DNA of 64,000 nucleotides from Oscheius sp. JU75. Taxonomy: Eukaryota > Nematoda > Chromadorea > Rhabditida > Rhabditidae. Numbering within the stretch: position 1 is the first letter of the stretch; every line of letters begins with the position of its first letter. The notes below the pieces were generated by a model. It did no database searches, was not told where the DNA came from, and saw only the letters and a program-made list of their open reading frames with translations. The stretch is taken from NCBI GenBank assembly GCA_037178855.1, contig JASJZC010000004.1, positions 2,914,001 to 2,978,000 of the forward strand. The letters run 5' to 3'. Positions 48,301 through 60,339 of this stretch are shown piece after piece. The position numbers and the translations under genes are program-made.

Positions 48301-51300
48301 GCGACAACATGAAACGCGAAGTGGCTCGTGTCCAGGAAGATCTACGTCATTCTCGTGAAGAGACCAAGCTGGTGAAGAATCGTTTTGACGCCGAAGTTGC
48401 CCTGTTGATGCGGAAGCTTGGCGAGAAGGAGGAGAGCTATAAAATTGCCGAGACCGCACTGTACGAGCTCAAGCTGAAGCTTGAAAAGATGCAGAGTACT
48501 TCCAGTGATCAGACTGATGGTAATCTTCTTGCACTAAATACGTGTCACATTTTTTATAGAAATGTCTCCGGAACGCTTGCGTAAAGAATGTCAACAGCTT
48601 ACAAATCGGGCCAAGTTCATGGAATCGCAACTCGAAGATGCCAAGGTTCAACTGGAAGCCGCTCGAGCTGAAGCTGAGAGAAATAAGAGCGAAACCCAGA
48701 GGTTACCACTTTTCTATTTGACTAAACTTGGTAACTTTCAGAATGGAAAGTCATAGTGGTCGGTTGGAGACTGGCTTGAAAGACGCTCAAATCATGGCTT
48801 CTCTTGAAACTCAGCGTCTGCAAAATCGTGCTGAGGATGCCGAGCTGCGTGCTAACAGTCTGACTGAAGAAGTTGCCCAGCTCCAACGACAAGTGTCGGA
48901 TCTCCAGAACGAGTTTGATCAATACAGACTGCAAGCAGTGAAAGAGAACGGCGAGCTTACCATTGAGCTGCAAGTTTCCCAAAAAAGAAACGAAGACGCG
49001 ATGAGTCGTTTGGCCCATCAGAGCGAGCAGATGTTGGCTTTCAATGCAGAGAAAACTGCAAGAGATGCTGAACGTGATATGGTTAGCTGATTCCCGTTTT
49101 TCTCTATTAATGTCTTTTAGATGCAAAAACAACTATCCGATGGAGAGCTACGCCTCTTCGAGGCCCGAAGTCAAATCGAACAGCTGAATATGAAGCTCCA
49201 TGCTAATCAGCAGCAGTGTCTTATTGCAGAAGAAAATGTGCGAGTAGTAGGTTTCTCTCGATTCTTTCCTTATTTGTCGTACTCTAGGCGTTGGAAGAGA
49301 AGAAAACAGCAGAAAAGTCTCTCGAACTACGCACTCAACAGGCTATCCAAGACGAGACTAACTTCCATGCTTCCCTGGCTGCACAAGAGGGAAAACTACA
49401 GGAGCTGATTACCAACTACAAGGAGCTCGTGGTAAAGATGGGACCCGCAACTGATACCAGCGCAAGCGAGCTTCTCGGCGAAGAGGTTATGGACTTCGAT
49501 CTTCCACAGGCTACAATTCAATCGCTTGAGGGTGTTATTGCCTATCTCCGACAGGAACGCGATGCTGTAACTTTTTCCTAGAGTGTGATTATAAGAATTT
49601 TTAGGCATTGACTCGAACTATGAATGCCGAAGTCGAGGTGAAACGACTGCGAGCCGAAGTGAAGGAAACGTTCGAATCCCGCGACGACATGATATGCAAA
49701 ATCCGAAGACTTGAGCTCGCCGCCGCCACTGCTGATCAACTGACCAAGGAGAAGGCGGATCTGGTTCGTGGCATCTTTCTCCTTTAATAGTTTGGTCGAT
49801 TTTAGATGAAAAAACTCGATTTGCTCAGTCTTAGCCAAGCTCAATACCAACGCGCTCGTGCCGATGCCGACATGTACGGAAAACAAAAAGACGAGTATTT
49901 CGCATTGCTGCAGGAGGCTGAGAAGCAAGCTGCTGATTTACAATCGCAGTTGCGTGAGACGACTTTGAAAGTTACTGCGTTGACGGCCGAAGTTGAGAAG
50001 AAGGGCAAGGAGATGGAAGTTCTCAAGGGTCAGATTCAACGACAAGTCAGACCAGCGAATCAAGCTTCTGCTGTTCATGTCCAAAAACTGACGGAGCAAC
50101 TTCAACAAGTTCGTGGAGAATCGGAGAAATCCGCACAGCAGATTCCCAAACTGGAGCAGGAGAAGGCTGATATTCTAGCCAAATTCGAACAAGCACGTAC
50201 GCTGGCGAGGAAGTATCGCGATGAACTCAATGCCTACAAGAAAGCTCACCCCGAAAACGGAGCTCCAGCCAGTTCTTCTGCCATTCTTCCCGATGCCGAA
50301 AAAGAAAAGCTAAAGAAGGATATTGAACACAAGACGAACGAGATCCAAGAGGCATCTTTCCGGCTGAATCTGCTCTCTTCGAAGTGCTCCTCTCTGGAAG
50401 AACAGAAGAAGGAATGGCAGAATAAACTCGACGACAGAGAGAGCCGCATTCAGGTACTAAAATTTTCTTTTTAAATAAATGGGTAAATGATGACAAACAT
50501 CCTTGCTCTGCGAGCTCTCTTAACGCCATTTCTCACTAGATCCGTCGTCGGGATGGGCTGGTGGAACTGACGAGATGAGCGGTGAACAGCTAAGGCCACT
50601 GATACCCAGACTTACTAAAGAATTACATTCTTTAAAGAATTCAATACTTAGGTTAATTGTAGAATCTCGAGCGGATGCTACAGTCCAAGGGAATCTCTTC
50701 GGCCTCCGTCACTCCTGTCTCCTCTTCAGTTCAGCCATCTGTTTTCGCAGCCAGTTCTAGCCATCCCAGCGGCCAGGAGTCTGTTGCCGAAGAGCCAGAA
50801 GCTTCGATTGCTGTGACAGAAACTGTTTCACCTCCGGATGCCGGGCTTCATCTCGAAATGGAGAACGTTGAAGCTGAAGCAGCACCAAGCCAGCAGGCCA
50901 CATCATCCACAACCAGAAGTTCCATCTTCGGCCGTTCTGCTGCTCCTTCTTACTCTTTAAACGAACCCGTTGTTGAACATGATCTGGTAGGAATTATTGT
51001 ATTTTGTGTTATGCAAAGCACAATTTAGGTTAGCGAGAGTAACATGAGTTTGGAACCGGCTGATGAACTCCAGAACGACTCGGAATCCAGAGACAGCAAC
51101 AATATGCCTGTCTCCAGCACTGGTGGAACTCGCAAACGTCCAGCTGCTCAGTCATCGAGTCAAACTGAAATTAAACGTCAGCGCGAAACTTCCAATGAGG
51201 CTGTCTCCAGCACAGAAGAACGACCTATTACCCAGAGAGAACAAGAGCGTGATGACGATACAGGTTAGCCTAACTTTTTATTTTTAGACTTGTTCAGAAT

Positions 51301-52109
51301 TCATCCCGGATCCTGTTCATGCTGTTCAGCCAGATGATAATGACGACGACATCATTCCACTCGACCCTCCTAATCAGGCAAACTACTATGAAGTCGAAGA
51401 AGACGTTGGTGAAGGCGACGACGATGGCATCCAGCAGATTGACGAAGAAGAAGAAGACGATGAAAATGAGGACGAAGAGGAGGACATGAATGACGAGGCC
51501 AGTTCCGGATATTATTTCCTTCATGAGCAAGTTTTAGTTCGAGGTTCCCGACTCGGATGAGGGAGCATCGGAGATGGATAACGCCGATGATAGTGAAGAT
51601 TCGGGAGAGGAGGAAGGAGGAGATGTTCATCCGCCTCAAATGGTGGATGGCTCGGAAGATGACGATGCTGGCGATGCTAATGGTGATCAGGATGTCGAAG
51701 TTGTCGGAGCTGACGGTTCGTTTTATCTTGTTTGCATAATATACCCCAAATTTCAGATAACTCTCGCTCCCAACCATTTATCGACGACCAAGATCGCGAA
51801 GCAGCCTCTGCCGTTGAAGAGGCTGACGATGAAGGACGCGTTTCTGCCGATGGAGGCAATGAGGCCGTTCAGGCTCCAGCTCCAAGCCACGCTCCTCGGC
51901 GTGCTCCTATCACCTTCGAAAGAGACGACCAATGTTCTAGCAGGTTTGACTTTTTTCGGAACGTGTTCAAACTTCTTTTTAGCAACGAGACTGGCTCGAC
52001 AACCGCAGCTCAGCGTCAAGCAATGACTCTCCGCCGTCAAACCGCTCGTCCTACCCGTGGCGTATATGCACCGAAACGCGGTGTTCGAGGAGCTCGTGGC
52101 AAGAAGTAA
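45312..52109 (+). CDS. TPR: Nuclear-pore basket nucleoporin TPR (Megator homologue)
   Basis: A long gene of about 25 exons with introns mostly 35-60 bp; starts MDEGSSSHEQKPDVGVQF, ends RGVRGARGKK. TPR forms the nuclear basket of the pore and serves in export, chromatin exclusion and the spindle checkpoint. Over 1,200 residues are continuous coiled coil (for instance LNVKQEALERVTANIEQ; LKAKNQTLVEKSKSLEEHV). A diagnostic block, LAQLSPAAAETSRFIKSG then SSLTSLV, matches the [21 protein letters not shown] region of vertebrate TPR. The C-terminal 450 residues are acidic, Ser/Pro-rich and then Arg/Gly-rich (DEEEEDDENEDEEEDMN; TARPTRGVYAPKRGVRGARG). The start follows a TTTTCAG acceptor. The exon path at 50455-50675 is uncertain. 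AATAAA at about 52187. It converges on the HMG-box-like gene. Confidence 0.93.
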
Positions 52110-52444
52110 CCGATAGAACTCTATTCCCTTTTATCTATGACGGTGTATTCGCATTCTGTACGATTATTACGATTTGTTTCATTTCTAAATAAACTGGGAA
52201 TTTGGCAGTTATGTTTTCAAGCACTTTATTTCTCAGAAAACATCATTCGTTAGAGTAGTGAATAGATTGAACAACTAATACTATACGGACCATACTAAAC
52301 TAGAGACAGTATAACAGCACCACATAACATGCACACAGGGAGAACAAAACAAAGCCAATTATTCAGGCTGCAATTCAACAAAAGGGAGTAAATCAACAAT
52401 AATTGGGGGAACTGCTGATAGCAGTAAGTGAGAACGGAAAGAAG

Positions 52445-53700
52445 CTAAAGACGAGAGAGATTAAGGTATTGCTCCCAATAATGTTCAGCTCGATGCTCGG
52501 TCAAAGGACGGTCATCGGGTCGAGGGAAAGCCGGCTCACAGAGAGCCATGTAGTAGAGATGGAGAGCGTCACATGCACCCGAATTGAGGGCCATTCGAGG
52601 CTCATGGTAGGACGACGCATGTTTCGTGAGAACCTACAAATGATCGTATTTCAGGATATACGAAAATAAAGAACCTGGAAATTGGAAAGCTGCCGATTAC
52701 CCCTCAAAGTGTCCTCCATCATTTCCAACTTCAATCTCTCCTCTTGTATCGGTGCGCGTCCAACGATAGATTGAACCTGTTCCACAGAACGATCGAATGG
52801 ATCGATTTCCGGGAAATCGTCTGAAAATGACCGAGGTGAAGCTGAGAAAAATTAACGTACTAGCTGCTACGAACGGTTTTTGCTTTGGAGTTTTGTGCTT
52901 CTTAGAAGATGGTTCTATTTTGAACTGTGCAGTACGGGCGGCTTCGATCGCTGCTTTGGAGATACGCAGACGAATAGGGCCTGGACCTGAAATGAAAATC
53001 GAACGAGACACGGAACCCAGACTAAACAAGTTCAAGGGATCACAGACATAGAATAGCCGTCAACATTCTCTGTCGTAAACAACAAGTGCAAACTGTCGTC
53101 GAAGGAGACATTCTACGTAAACAGCCATTTTCCAACTAAAAGCGAGTATTATTTGCTTTTAATGCCTCAAAGAAAAACTGTAATTTACTTGGCACGGAAG
53201 AAGGCAGCTTCGGAGTGATCTGGGCCAGTTCTTCTTTGATACTGTCTAGCTGTTCGTCAAGTTTCCTCTTCAGAATTTGTTTCTGATCTGAAGAAAGAGC
53301 ATCCGGCCCTTTCTTGATCAAATACTGTAGACGCTGATTGGGTTTCAGGGACATCCATTTCTGAGTAATCATCTTTTCGATCTCCTTTGCCGACAACTGA
53401 GGTGCCAGTTTCCGAAGTCGTTGCTCTTCGGCAACAAGAAACTTAGCAAAGGCCAAAGCTGAAAACTAGTTGAAGGAACAAGATCAAATGACAAACCTTC
53501 ATTTTGACGCTGGGCAGCACTAGATCCAGTCGTTTTCCTATCCTGAGTAGTACTGAAAATGTAAGTCTGTAAGCCAAAAAGAAAAAAGCTCACCTGGTAG
53601 GAACAACGGCTGGTGGAGACGGGGCGTTGGGAGGTGGAGAGTCCGGCGACGTCGGTCGACTATCCGAAGCTCCTACCGGAGCAACGGCAGCCTCGGTCAT
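52445..53700 (-). CDS. HMG-box-like protein, exon chain partly uncertain
   Basis: Starts at 53700 (MTEAAVAPVGASDSRPTSPD), passes through a short exon (QDRKTTGSSAAQRQNE) and enters an HMG-box-like segment: AFAKFLVAEEQRLRKLAPQL, then SAKEIEKMITQKWMSLKPNQ and RLQYL. HMG boxes bend DNA and occur in chromatin remodellers and transcription factors. Downstream pieces in good frame are FDDSLHLLFTTENVDGYSM, GPGPIRLRISKAAIEAARTA, and a C-terminal block ending HYWEQYLNLSRL with TAG at 52445-52447. I could not find phases linking the HMG part to these last pieces, so this may be two genes. A minus-strand AATAAA at 52225-52230 lies only about 40 bp from that of TPR. Confidence 0.6.
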
Positions 53701-53929
53701 AGCATCCGGTCCTCTCTGTAACTTATTTTTTTTGCTGAGGATATTTTTTGAGGTAAAAGTCTAGTTTGTTATATAGAAAGAAGTGAGATATTTTAGACAG
53801 TTGGGGAGTCAACTACAAAACTAATCTGTCAAACAAAACGGCTGAAACAACATTAGACGGTTCGGTGTAGAAACCGTTGTGTAAACTTTAGGTCTTTCCT
53901 CGTGCAAGAACCGGGTACGGTAGCGTTTT

Positions 53930-55313
53930 TCAATACGCAATCGCGACTTTTGCAAAACGTACATCGAACGATGGCTGTTCCCTTATCTTCTCCCAGCCGT
54001 CGCCGTCCTTATATTCGTAATCTGGATGAACGTGACGAAGATGATAATTGCGAGTCGTACGATCAGTGCATCTCTGATCACAGAATGGCACGGGACAAGG
54101 AAAGTACTTTTTGGAGACGTCGCTGATATCTGCGTTGGGAAAGTATCAAATACAAAACTAACTCCATTGGAAAGACATCGCTAGCCCTTGTTCTACGAGG
54201 AACCTTTGAAGTCAGATCGATTTGAACAGCCTTGCGCTTTCTTGAGTTCTTTTGCCGAACGATTTTGACTTCATCTTGGTCGAGAGCTGATGTCACTGCA
54301 GGTGTTTCTTTGTTCACAGGCACGGTTTTGACTAATCGATTGAAGTGGCTTCTAGTCACTTTTAAATACGGGGCTGTCTGCGCAAGTTTCGGAGTAGAAT
54401 GACTTTGCTCAGTTTCAGTCGAAGTCGTCTGGGCATTTTCGTACTCCAGTGAATGTTCCGGCTCCTGTTTGATCGGCATCAAAAGAATGTCAGGAAGTCC
54501 TTGTTTGAAGTCCTGTACCTGAATGAGAGCTGATTAGTGTTTGCACATGGGAAGTACCTGTCTTCCACTTCTGGTGACCATACCGTAGATTTCAGCCACG
54601 GTTTTTAGATCATCTGGTCGAGCTTCTTGGAAAGGACTTGGCAATTCCTGTTTGATCGAAACAATGGCTACTGGTAAACCCCCCTTTATCTCGTGTGATC
54701 GTCGTCTTTGTTTGATCGAAGGAGAGATTTTGGTATTCACCTAAAATAGATGCATATCAAAATACGATGAACGTACCACTAAACCGCTCCTCATGACTCT
54801 CGAATTGAGAGGAGTGTTCGTTTCTTCGACAATTTCCTGATTCACTGCTACAATATCCTTCTTTTGTTCGAGTGCATTATCCGGCTTCAGCTTACTACTT
54901 GAGCGAAGAATGGGCTTAAATTTTTGTACTTGTACCTAGATTGTCACGCTTTTAGCTGAATACATTCAAAGAATACTTGTTCGTGCTTTTTAGAAAATTG
55001 AGGAGTCGATTTCGCAGAAATGTCGGACATTTGTGACGGCATCGATATACTCAAAAACGTCCTTGTTGCAGAAATAGGTTTTGCAAAGGTGATTCTTTTT
55101 TGAGCCTGCTGAGAAACTACAGTTGGCTTAGTTTTGGCGGAGCGGAATCTCCTCGAGAAATTGTCTGGAATTAACAAATAAATTGAAAGCAGAAAGCTAA
55201 CCTATCGTCGATCCATTACTGTTTGTTGAGACTTTCCCACGAGTTTTACCTTTGTTGATTATCGTGGATAAAGTAGCCTTCCTCTTTTGACGAACTTGCT
55301 TCTTTTTTCCCAT
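53930..55313 (-). CDS. Nuclear C2H2 zinc-finger protein with repeated SUMO-type motifs
   Basis: Multi-exon; start 55313 (MGKKKQVRQKRKATLSTI), stop TGA at 53930-53932. The very basic N-terminus is a likely nuclear signal. The middle is disordered and contains repeated I-K-Q-E motifs (VSIKQELPSPF; MPIKQEPEHSLE), which match the SUMOylation consensus psi-K-x-E. The last exon gives one C2H2 finger: YFPCPVPFCDQRC, then 12 residues to H-x4-H (HLRHVH), reached only if the intron ends at the second AG (GATATCAG), not the first. That splice choice removes an early stop. A single finger suggests protein or RNA contact as well as DNA. I recognise no orthologue. The start follows a TTTCAG acceptor by two bases. 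Confidence 0.68.
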
Positions 55314-55835
55314 TTCTGAAAGTCAGCGCATGTCAGTGAAACTTAAGAGGTATAATAAAATAACGGGTTGTGGCCTTCTAACAAATAATTGAGTGAACAA
55401 GGCAAAAAAACCGTCTGTGAGCAGAAGAATAAGCGAAACCGAAAAAGTCAGTCCTTTAACATTTCACTGCATGTTATGCGCGTCGCCACTTTTTCAAACT
55501 GGGCGGGAATGCCGCTCTTTTTCTTAAGTACAGTATCCTACAGAAATCCTGGTTTAAACCGATTTTGGCACTGAATACCGTATACCCTACATTAATCCAT
55601 AGAGCAGCTAGAGAATTAATTTTGAATTCCCGCCCTCGAAATAGGAAATTGACGCGAGGAAGATTGGTGAGGTCTTTTGCGTGGGCGTAACACGCCGTGA
55701 TATAGCTCTCGCCAAAATCACTACCAAAATCGAGTCCTGTGATGGTCTCGCAACGAACTACCCCCGCGAATTTTCGGAACTTGGTACATTGATTTCAACT
55801 TTTCTATTTGACAATTTACATAATTTCTCTCAAAA

Positions 55836-56216
55836 ATGGACGCCTATATGAGCGCTAACGCTGGTAATGACTTTTCCGGTGAGTATACAATTGAAATTCC
55901 TGTGAAAAAGCGCCGTCTTTTGAAAAAAAAAAGTCGTGTCCGGAGTTACCTGTTTCATTCCGCTACACGGACGCGAGTATTCGAATACGTGAAACTCATA
56001 GTGGTCGATACAACTGACGACCCTTTCAAGTTGACCAGCTGCCGGCATCTCTCTCACACAGTTCATCTGATTATCGACAACGATACCGCAGTCCGATTAA
56101 GTTTTCCTCCCCGCGTCAATCACGTGAATCCCCATAAAGAAAAGACGGTATCACAGGTTCTTGTCGGAAAAACGGACCCGAAGACACTCTGTAGTGCAAA
56201 GCAGCATGAAAATTAG
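55836..56216 (+). CDS. Small basic protein of unknown function
   Basis: An intronless frame of 126 residues starting MDAYMSANAGNDFSGEYT, with a strongly basic patch (VKKRRLLKKKSRVRS) and then beta-like sequence (VHLIIDNDTAVRLSF). No family recognised. A strong donor (GTGAGTAT) at 55879 would split it after 14 codons, so the true product may be different. It lies head to head with the C2H2 gene, about 520 bp between starts. Confidence 0.42.
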   Translation: MDAYMSANAGNDFSGEYTIEIPVKKRRLLKKKSRVRSYLFHSATRTRVFEYVKLIVVDTTDDPFKLTSCRHLSHTVHLIIDNDTAVRLSFPPRVNHVNPHKEKTVSQVLVGKTDPKTLCSAKQHEN

Positions 56217-56418
56217 TAAAGGGGCCTTTTAGGCATAGACTTATGACCAATTCAATTCACCAATGTGAGCAGGGCTAGGATTGTGACCAGGATTGTGACC
56301 AGAATTGTAACAACGTCTACAAGCTGAATAACTTGGGCTATACAGTTAGAAGAACAAAAAATGCATGTCTTGTTAACGCTTGTCCAGCTGTTCCTCGAAT
56401 TTCTCGACTTCACTTTTT

Positions 56419-57130
56419 TAATCGATTTACACTTGTGCTCTTGTCAATAAAGTACTGGGCAGAGCACGTGCAGCACCGAGACAAAACTCATAACCAACAA
56501 GCCACAACTTTTCAGATAAGACATGCATATATCCGATCTTGTCTTGCTCGCTTCCATGAGTTCTAGAGGCAATACGAGACTACCGAGGGAGTTCAATGAC
56601 GCTAAGCCAGAGAGGACGACCCAATCTCAACAGGCTGGGGTGAGTTCTATGCTGTTTTTCCCATTTCAAGTCAGAGATAACCAGCAACAAGTAGTAGCAA
56701 CTCTAAGAGATCGTGAACTGTCGTCCGATTCACAGCTCTTTTGTCTTACATTGCCGCGAGACTCAGTACCATACACTAACTAGTACATTGAATCCTCAGT
56801 AGTATAAGGCGCCGATTTACGAATTGTTGAAGAAAGCTCTTTTCGGTTTATTAATGGGCCCTTGCAGGCAGCAAGAGACGCTCAGCAACCACAGGAGATC
56901 GAACGTCAGATCAATCGTCTGGATCTAACAGATGACGAGAGGCAAAGGGTCCGTATCCAACAAGAGCTGGCGAACCTTGAAGCAGGACGTCATAACAATT
57001 GATTTACACTTGTTTTCTCGTAAATAAAGTACTGGGCGGAGTACGTGAAGAATGCCTCATAACCAACAAACCACAACTTTTCAGATAAGACAGGAACACA
57101 CGCGATCTCGCCTTGCTTGTTTCCATGGGT
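56419..57130 (+). repeat. Direct repeat of about 120-145 bp, two copies
   Basis: Copy 1 at about 56419-56565 and copy 2 at about 57001-57130 share TCGATTTACACTTGT-like, AATAAAGTACTGGGC, CATAACCAACAA and ACAACTTTTCAGATAAGACA blocks in the same order. Each unit contains a poly(A) signal, a TTTTCAG acceptor and then a start-like ATG (56556; 57124). They frame a small gene (56556-57003), so this looks like a tandem gene duplication whose second copy is cut by a transposon. Confidence 0.8.
56556..57003 (+). CDS. Small gene inside the direct repeat
   Basis: Proposed two exons: 56556-56639 (MSSRGNTRLPREFNDAKPER...QAG) with a GTGAGT donor, joined in phase 0 to the segment following TTGCAG at about 56869, which reads AARDAQQPQEIERQINRLDL and ends LEAGRHNN at 57001-57003. 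About 75 residues, charged and helical. A middle exon around 56675-56780 is possible. No family recognised. AATAAA follows at about 57020. Confidence 0.5.
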
Positions 57131-57141
57131 TCAAGATTATC
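57124..57141 (+). pseudogene. Truncated second copy of the small gene
   Basis: After the second repeat unit the sequence begins ATGGGTTCAAG, the counterpart of ATGAGTTCTAG in the first copy. Within about six codons it runs into the terminal repeat of the family A element. Nothing corresponding to the rest of the gene was found on the far side of the element, so the copy appears broken. Confidence 0.5.
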
Positions 57142-57545
57142 GCTCTACTACTAAAGTGCAATGATGTCCGTTCGTCCGTCCGTTTGTGCGTCACCACGAG
57201 AAAAAAGCTGGCAATTCATTGCATGTCAAGGATTAAGTTGACAAGTCAGCTTTGGGGAAACTTGGGAGCCTAGACTATTAGAGAAGCGGCGCAGCCGCCT
57301 GTTATCGATGCTAAGTCAAGACTAAAGGACGGCTGGTCTAATTTCTAATCAGCTGCCGACGGCAGCTTCGCAGCCCTTTGAACTTGACTTAGATCACAGG
57401 CGACTGCGCTGTTTCCTCAGCAACAGACGTTTTCTTTACAGCTGGCTCGGCCTTGTCTCTTGACACCAATGTTTTTGGGTACTAGTCTTAACAGGCGGAC
57501 ATCATGACAGACAGACGGACGGACACCAATGCGCTTTAGTAAAGA
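57137..57545 (+). mobile_element. Family A TIR element, copy 2 (both ends present)
   Basis: About 410 bp, with imperfect terminal inverted repeats. The left end TACTAAAGTGCAATGATGTC matches the complement of the right end, which reads TACTAAAGCGCATTGGTGTC on the minus strand, followed on both sides by (TCCG/TCTG)n. The body is not coding. The left section is shared with copies at 3272 and 62751. It is non-autonomous, a MITE-like element; no clear target-site duplication could be read. Confidence 0.82.
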
Positions 57546-57952
57546 AAGATGCGCAACAGTCTGTGTGTTTGTGTGTGTGTCTGCAGACCAGTGAGAGTAC
57601 TGCGTCGTCATGGTCACATTTGAGCAAACCGTGACTATTTGTTTTCTTGCTCCTAGAGGTACCTACAAGTTTTTCATGGCAGCAGGCTATCGGATCGTCT
57701 CCGTGTGTCAGAGCTCAAATACCTGTATTCCATTGTAGACAAACTGGATAGACAAACGAAAGTGTCCCGAATACTCTCGCCGATTACGGTTGACCAATGG
57801 TGAAATCAAAGCTTTATTTTTAGTGGAAAGGGATGTGATTAATACATAGTTTGACCCATATTTGTATGAGAATGACTGGAAGTCGCAAAATTGTCCAAAT
57901 CGGATATGGAAGGTGACATGGCTTATTAGGTACATTTATACCGAGAAATCTC
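57546..57952. other. Interval with TG-rich microsatellite
   Basis: Contains a (TG)n-like tract at about 57561-57580 ending in TGCAG, and the 3' flank of the Ig-domain gene. No gene recognised. Confidence 0.45.
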
Positions 57953-60339
57953 TACAAAACGAGGGAAAAGACGAAAGTGAATGTGGAAAATGTTACGAAC
58001 GAAGACGTACTTCTTTGTGCTTCTGGTCTGCTGACATGAACCAACTGACTAGCTTTCAAAAACTGACTCTGACAGGCGTAATCCCCGTCATCGTCCATTG
58101 TTGCTGACCTAAAATGGAAATAACAGTCTCTGGACAATTCGACTACCTTATTCGAACAGTATGGACAACCACTCCCGTAGCTCTCTTGACTTTCCACACG
58201 TATTCTGAAACGCTCGTGACTGACTAACATCGTTATTGTGGAGATTAGTATCCCGCAGTGAATTAATCCCGTTACGGATTCGAAACGATAAAGACCTACT
58301 GGCTGTATTGTTGAGGTTAAGCGTCTGGCCGTCTCGGGTCCAAAGGATGTCATCCTCGGCTGAATCCCCAAGTGCTACAGTACAGTTCAGGAGAACTTCA
58401 TCGCCACTCATGTTGGCCATCAGTTTGGCAGTTTTCTCTGAGAAGAATGAAAAGGTTTGGATATAACTTACTCGAGATCATTGGAGACGGTGTCGGAGCC
58501 TCTTTGACCTCCAAGTAGACAGCAAAAACACTGCTAACTGGTTCAGTATTCGTTTCGCACAAATAGCAACCAGAATCGCTGATTTCAGTTCGCCTGCAAA
58601 TTGGAATCTTTTGACAAGTAGTTCTCTCTACGAAGTTGGCTCAAGAGGCTTGTGACACCCCTCCGAGGTAATCCCATTGGACGAGTATCCCTGCTGATTG
58701 AGGATCCAGGAGTGCAAATCGTGTGGAACAAACTCTTATCTTATGTCCTTGTAGACCCTTCGAGTGAATGACCGTAACACAACACTCCTATTGTTTGGGA
58801 CCCGATGTTAGATGCGCCATTTGGCAGCTCGACCACTTATGAATCATGTATGCTAATGAGATACGCCAGGTTGTGTCCTCTTCCACAATATTGTTGTGCA
58901 AACCTGATTATGAGGATCCAATCCTCGTCTGTTTTCTTCGAGACTTGAAATCTCGGGTCACTGGTGAATGACTGCAGTCCGGCTGTCAATAGAGCCTGGT
59001 CGGCTGCTCTTGTCCATGCCACCTGAAATGGATCAAATCGAATGAGCTTTGGCTTTGACCGCCGTTGTGAATGCGCACAGACCGGCTGACTGCACCTTTT
59101 TGCAAACCTCTAGCCCCTAATTAGCATAATTAATTGACAGGTGCCGAGACGGCAAGACAATCCCCCCAGAGGACACTCTAATTGCATAAGGAGTCATTTA
59201 AGATTGAGGTCCTTTTTCGACTCTGAATATACGTTGCCATCGAGTCAAAATGCAGTAGTAAGTTTTTATTCTAGTACCTGCTGTCCAGATCCTTTCCTAG
59301 TTTTGCAATGAAGATAGGCTGGTTGTTGAGAATGTACAGTGACGATGTTCTGTGAAGGACTCTCAATAGCCGCACGTTCTTGTCTCAAACATTGAAGAAT
59401 CTCGGTCGACACAGCAGACCCTGAAATCTTAGTAATAGCCTCCATCCGAGAGAATTAGCCTCATATGTCCACTCTCGTCGTTCCGGTCAACTTCCGATCA
59501 GAAGTGCGTAGCTATCAAAATGCAAATGGGCACTCGTCAAAAGCAGTGTTGTCAGGCTGTGAAAGCTGCCGCCAAATTGGAATGAAGAGAGGGGTCTGCG
59601 ATCCCGAGAGACGGTTCACTATCGCGAGAACGCCTTCTTCGATTTTGGACGATAATTGCCCTCAGCTTTGATTTATGCATGTGCAGCCAACGACAGCAGG
59701 GGCGTCACTTCGAACCACCCGTAATTGTCACTAAATTCCAATCCGCAATGTCTGCTGCTGTACACTAGTCTCTGGTCTGTTGTGTAAATAAACATTTCTT
59801 GTTTTGTCCTCGAACGTTTTTGAGAACGCAAATGTTGCCGAAAACTCTGTTAGGGCCCTTCCTGGATAGAGGACAAGTGCCGCTACCTAACGGAACAAAT
59901 GTAGCATTTGGGTTAGTGAGTTCCATCTCTGAATGAATGATATTCCCCGGTGGCCAGGAGCGGAGATGGGCAACGACAAACAGATAATAGACATACGGAG
60001 ACCTTCTGAGGAGAAGGGCAATCTCAACTCTCCCGTTCCACCAGTTGTCAGTCAGCGGCATGGTCAATAGTGGAGACTAATTCCGAGATAAACAGTCGGC
60101 GGCGGTAACCCTCTAAACTCTAATCCCAACCTATCAGGTTACCGTAATCCGGCAAAGAAACACCTGCTAACAATGGATGGAGAGACTAATGAGGTCATTT
60201 GAATGGGTTGTCACAACTATCCTCAACATGCTCACCCTGGACTACTGTATTTTTTTTGTAACAACTTCCATTTGGAAAATAGGAAAAGAGACTCACCATA
60301 ACCGACAAAAAGTAGAGCAACAACTTGATAGGGAAGCAT
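57953..60339 (-). CDS. Immunoglobulin-superfamily surface protein, probably GPI-anchored
   Basis: Seven exons join in frame to 259 residues: 60297-60339, 59278-59420, 58904-59022, 58472-58594, 58300-58437, 58147-58204 and 57953-58108. A signal peptide (MLPYQVVALLFVGYG) leads into two Ig domains. Domain 1 has VAWTRAADQALLTAG, FTSDPRFQVSKKTDEDW and ISDSGCYLCETN (D-x-G-x-Y-x-C). Domain 2 has VLLNCTV, ILWTRDGQTLNL and MDDDGDYACQS. The C-terminus is a hydrophobic tail (TSSFVTFSTFTFVFSLVL) without a cytoplasmic domain, which suggests a GPI anchor. It resembles the lachesin/DIP/ZIG group of neuronal adhesion proteins; the exact orthologue is uncertain. The first intron is 876 bp; the others range up to about 310 bp, longer than in neighbouring genes. 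Confidence 0.87.
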
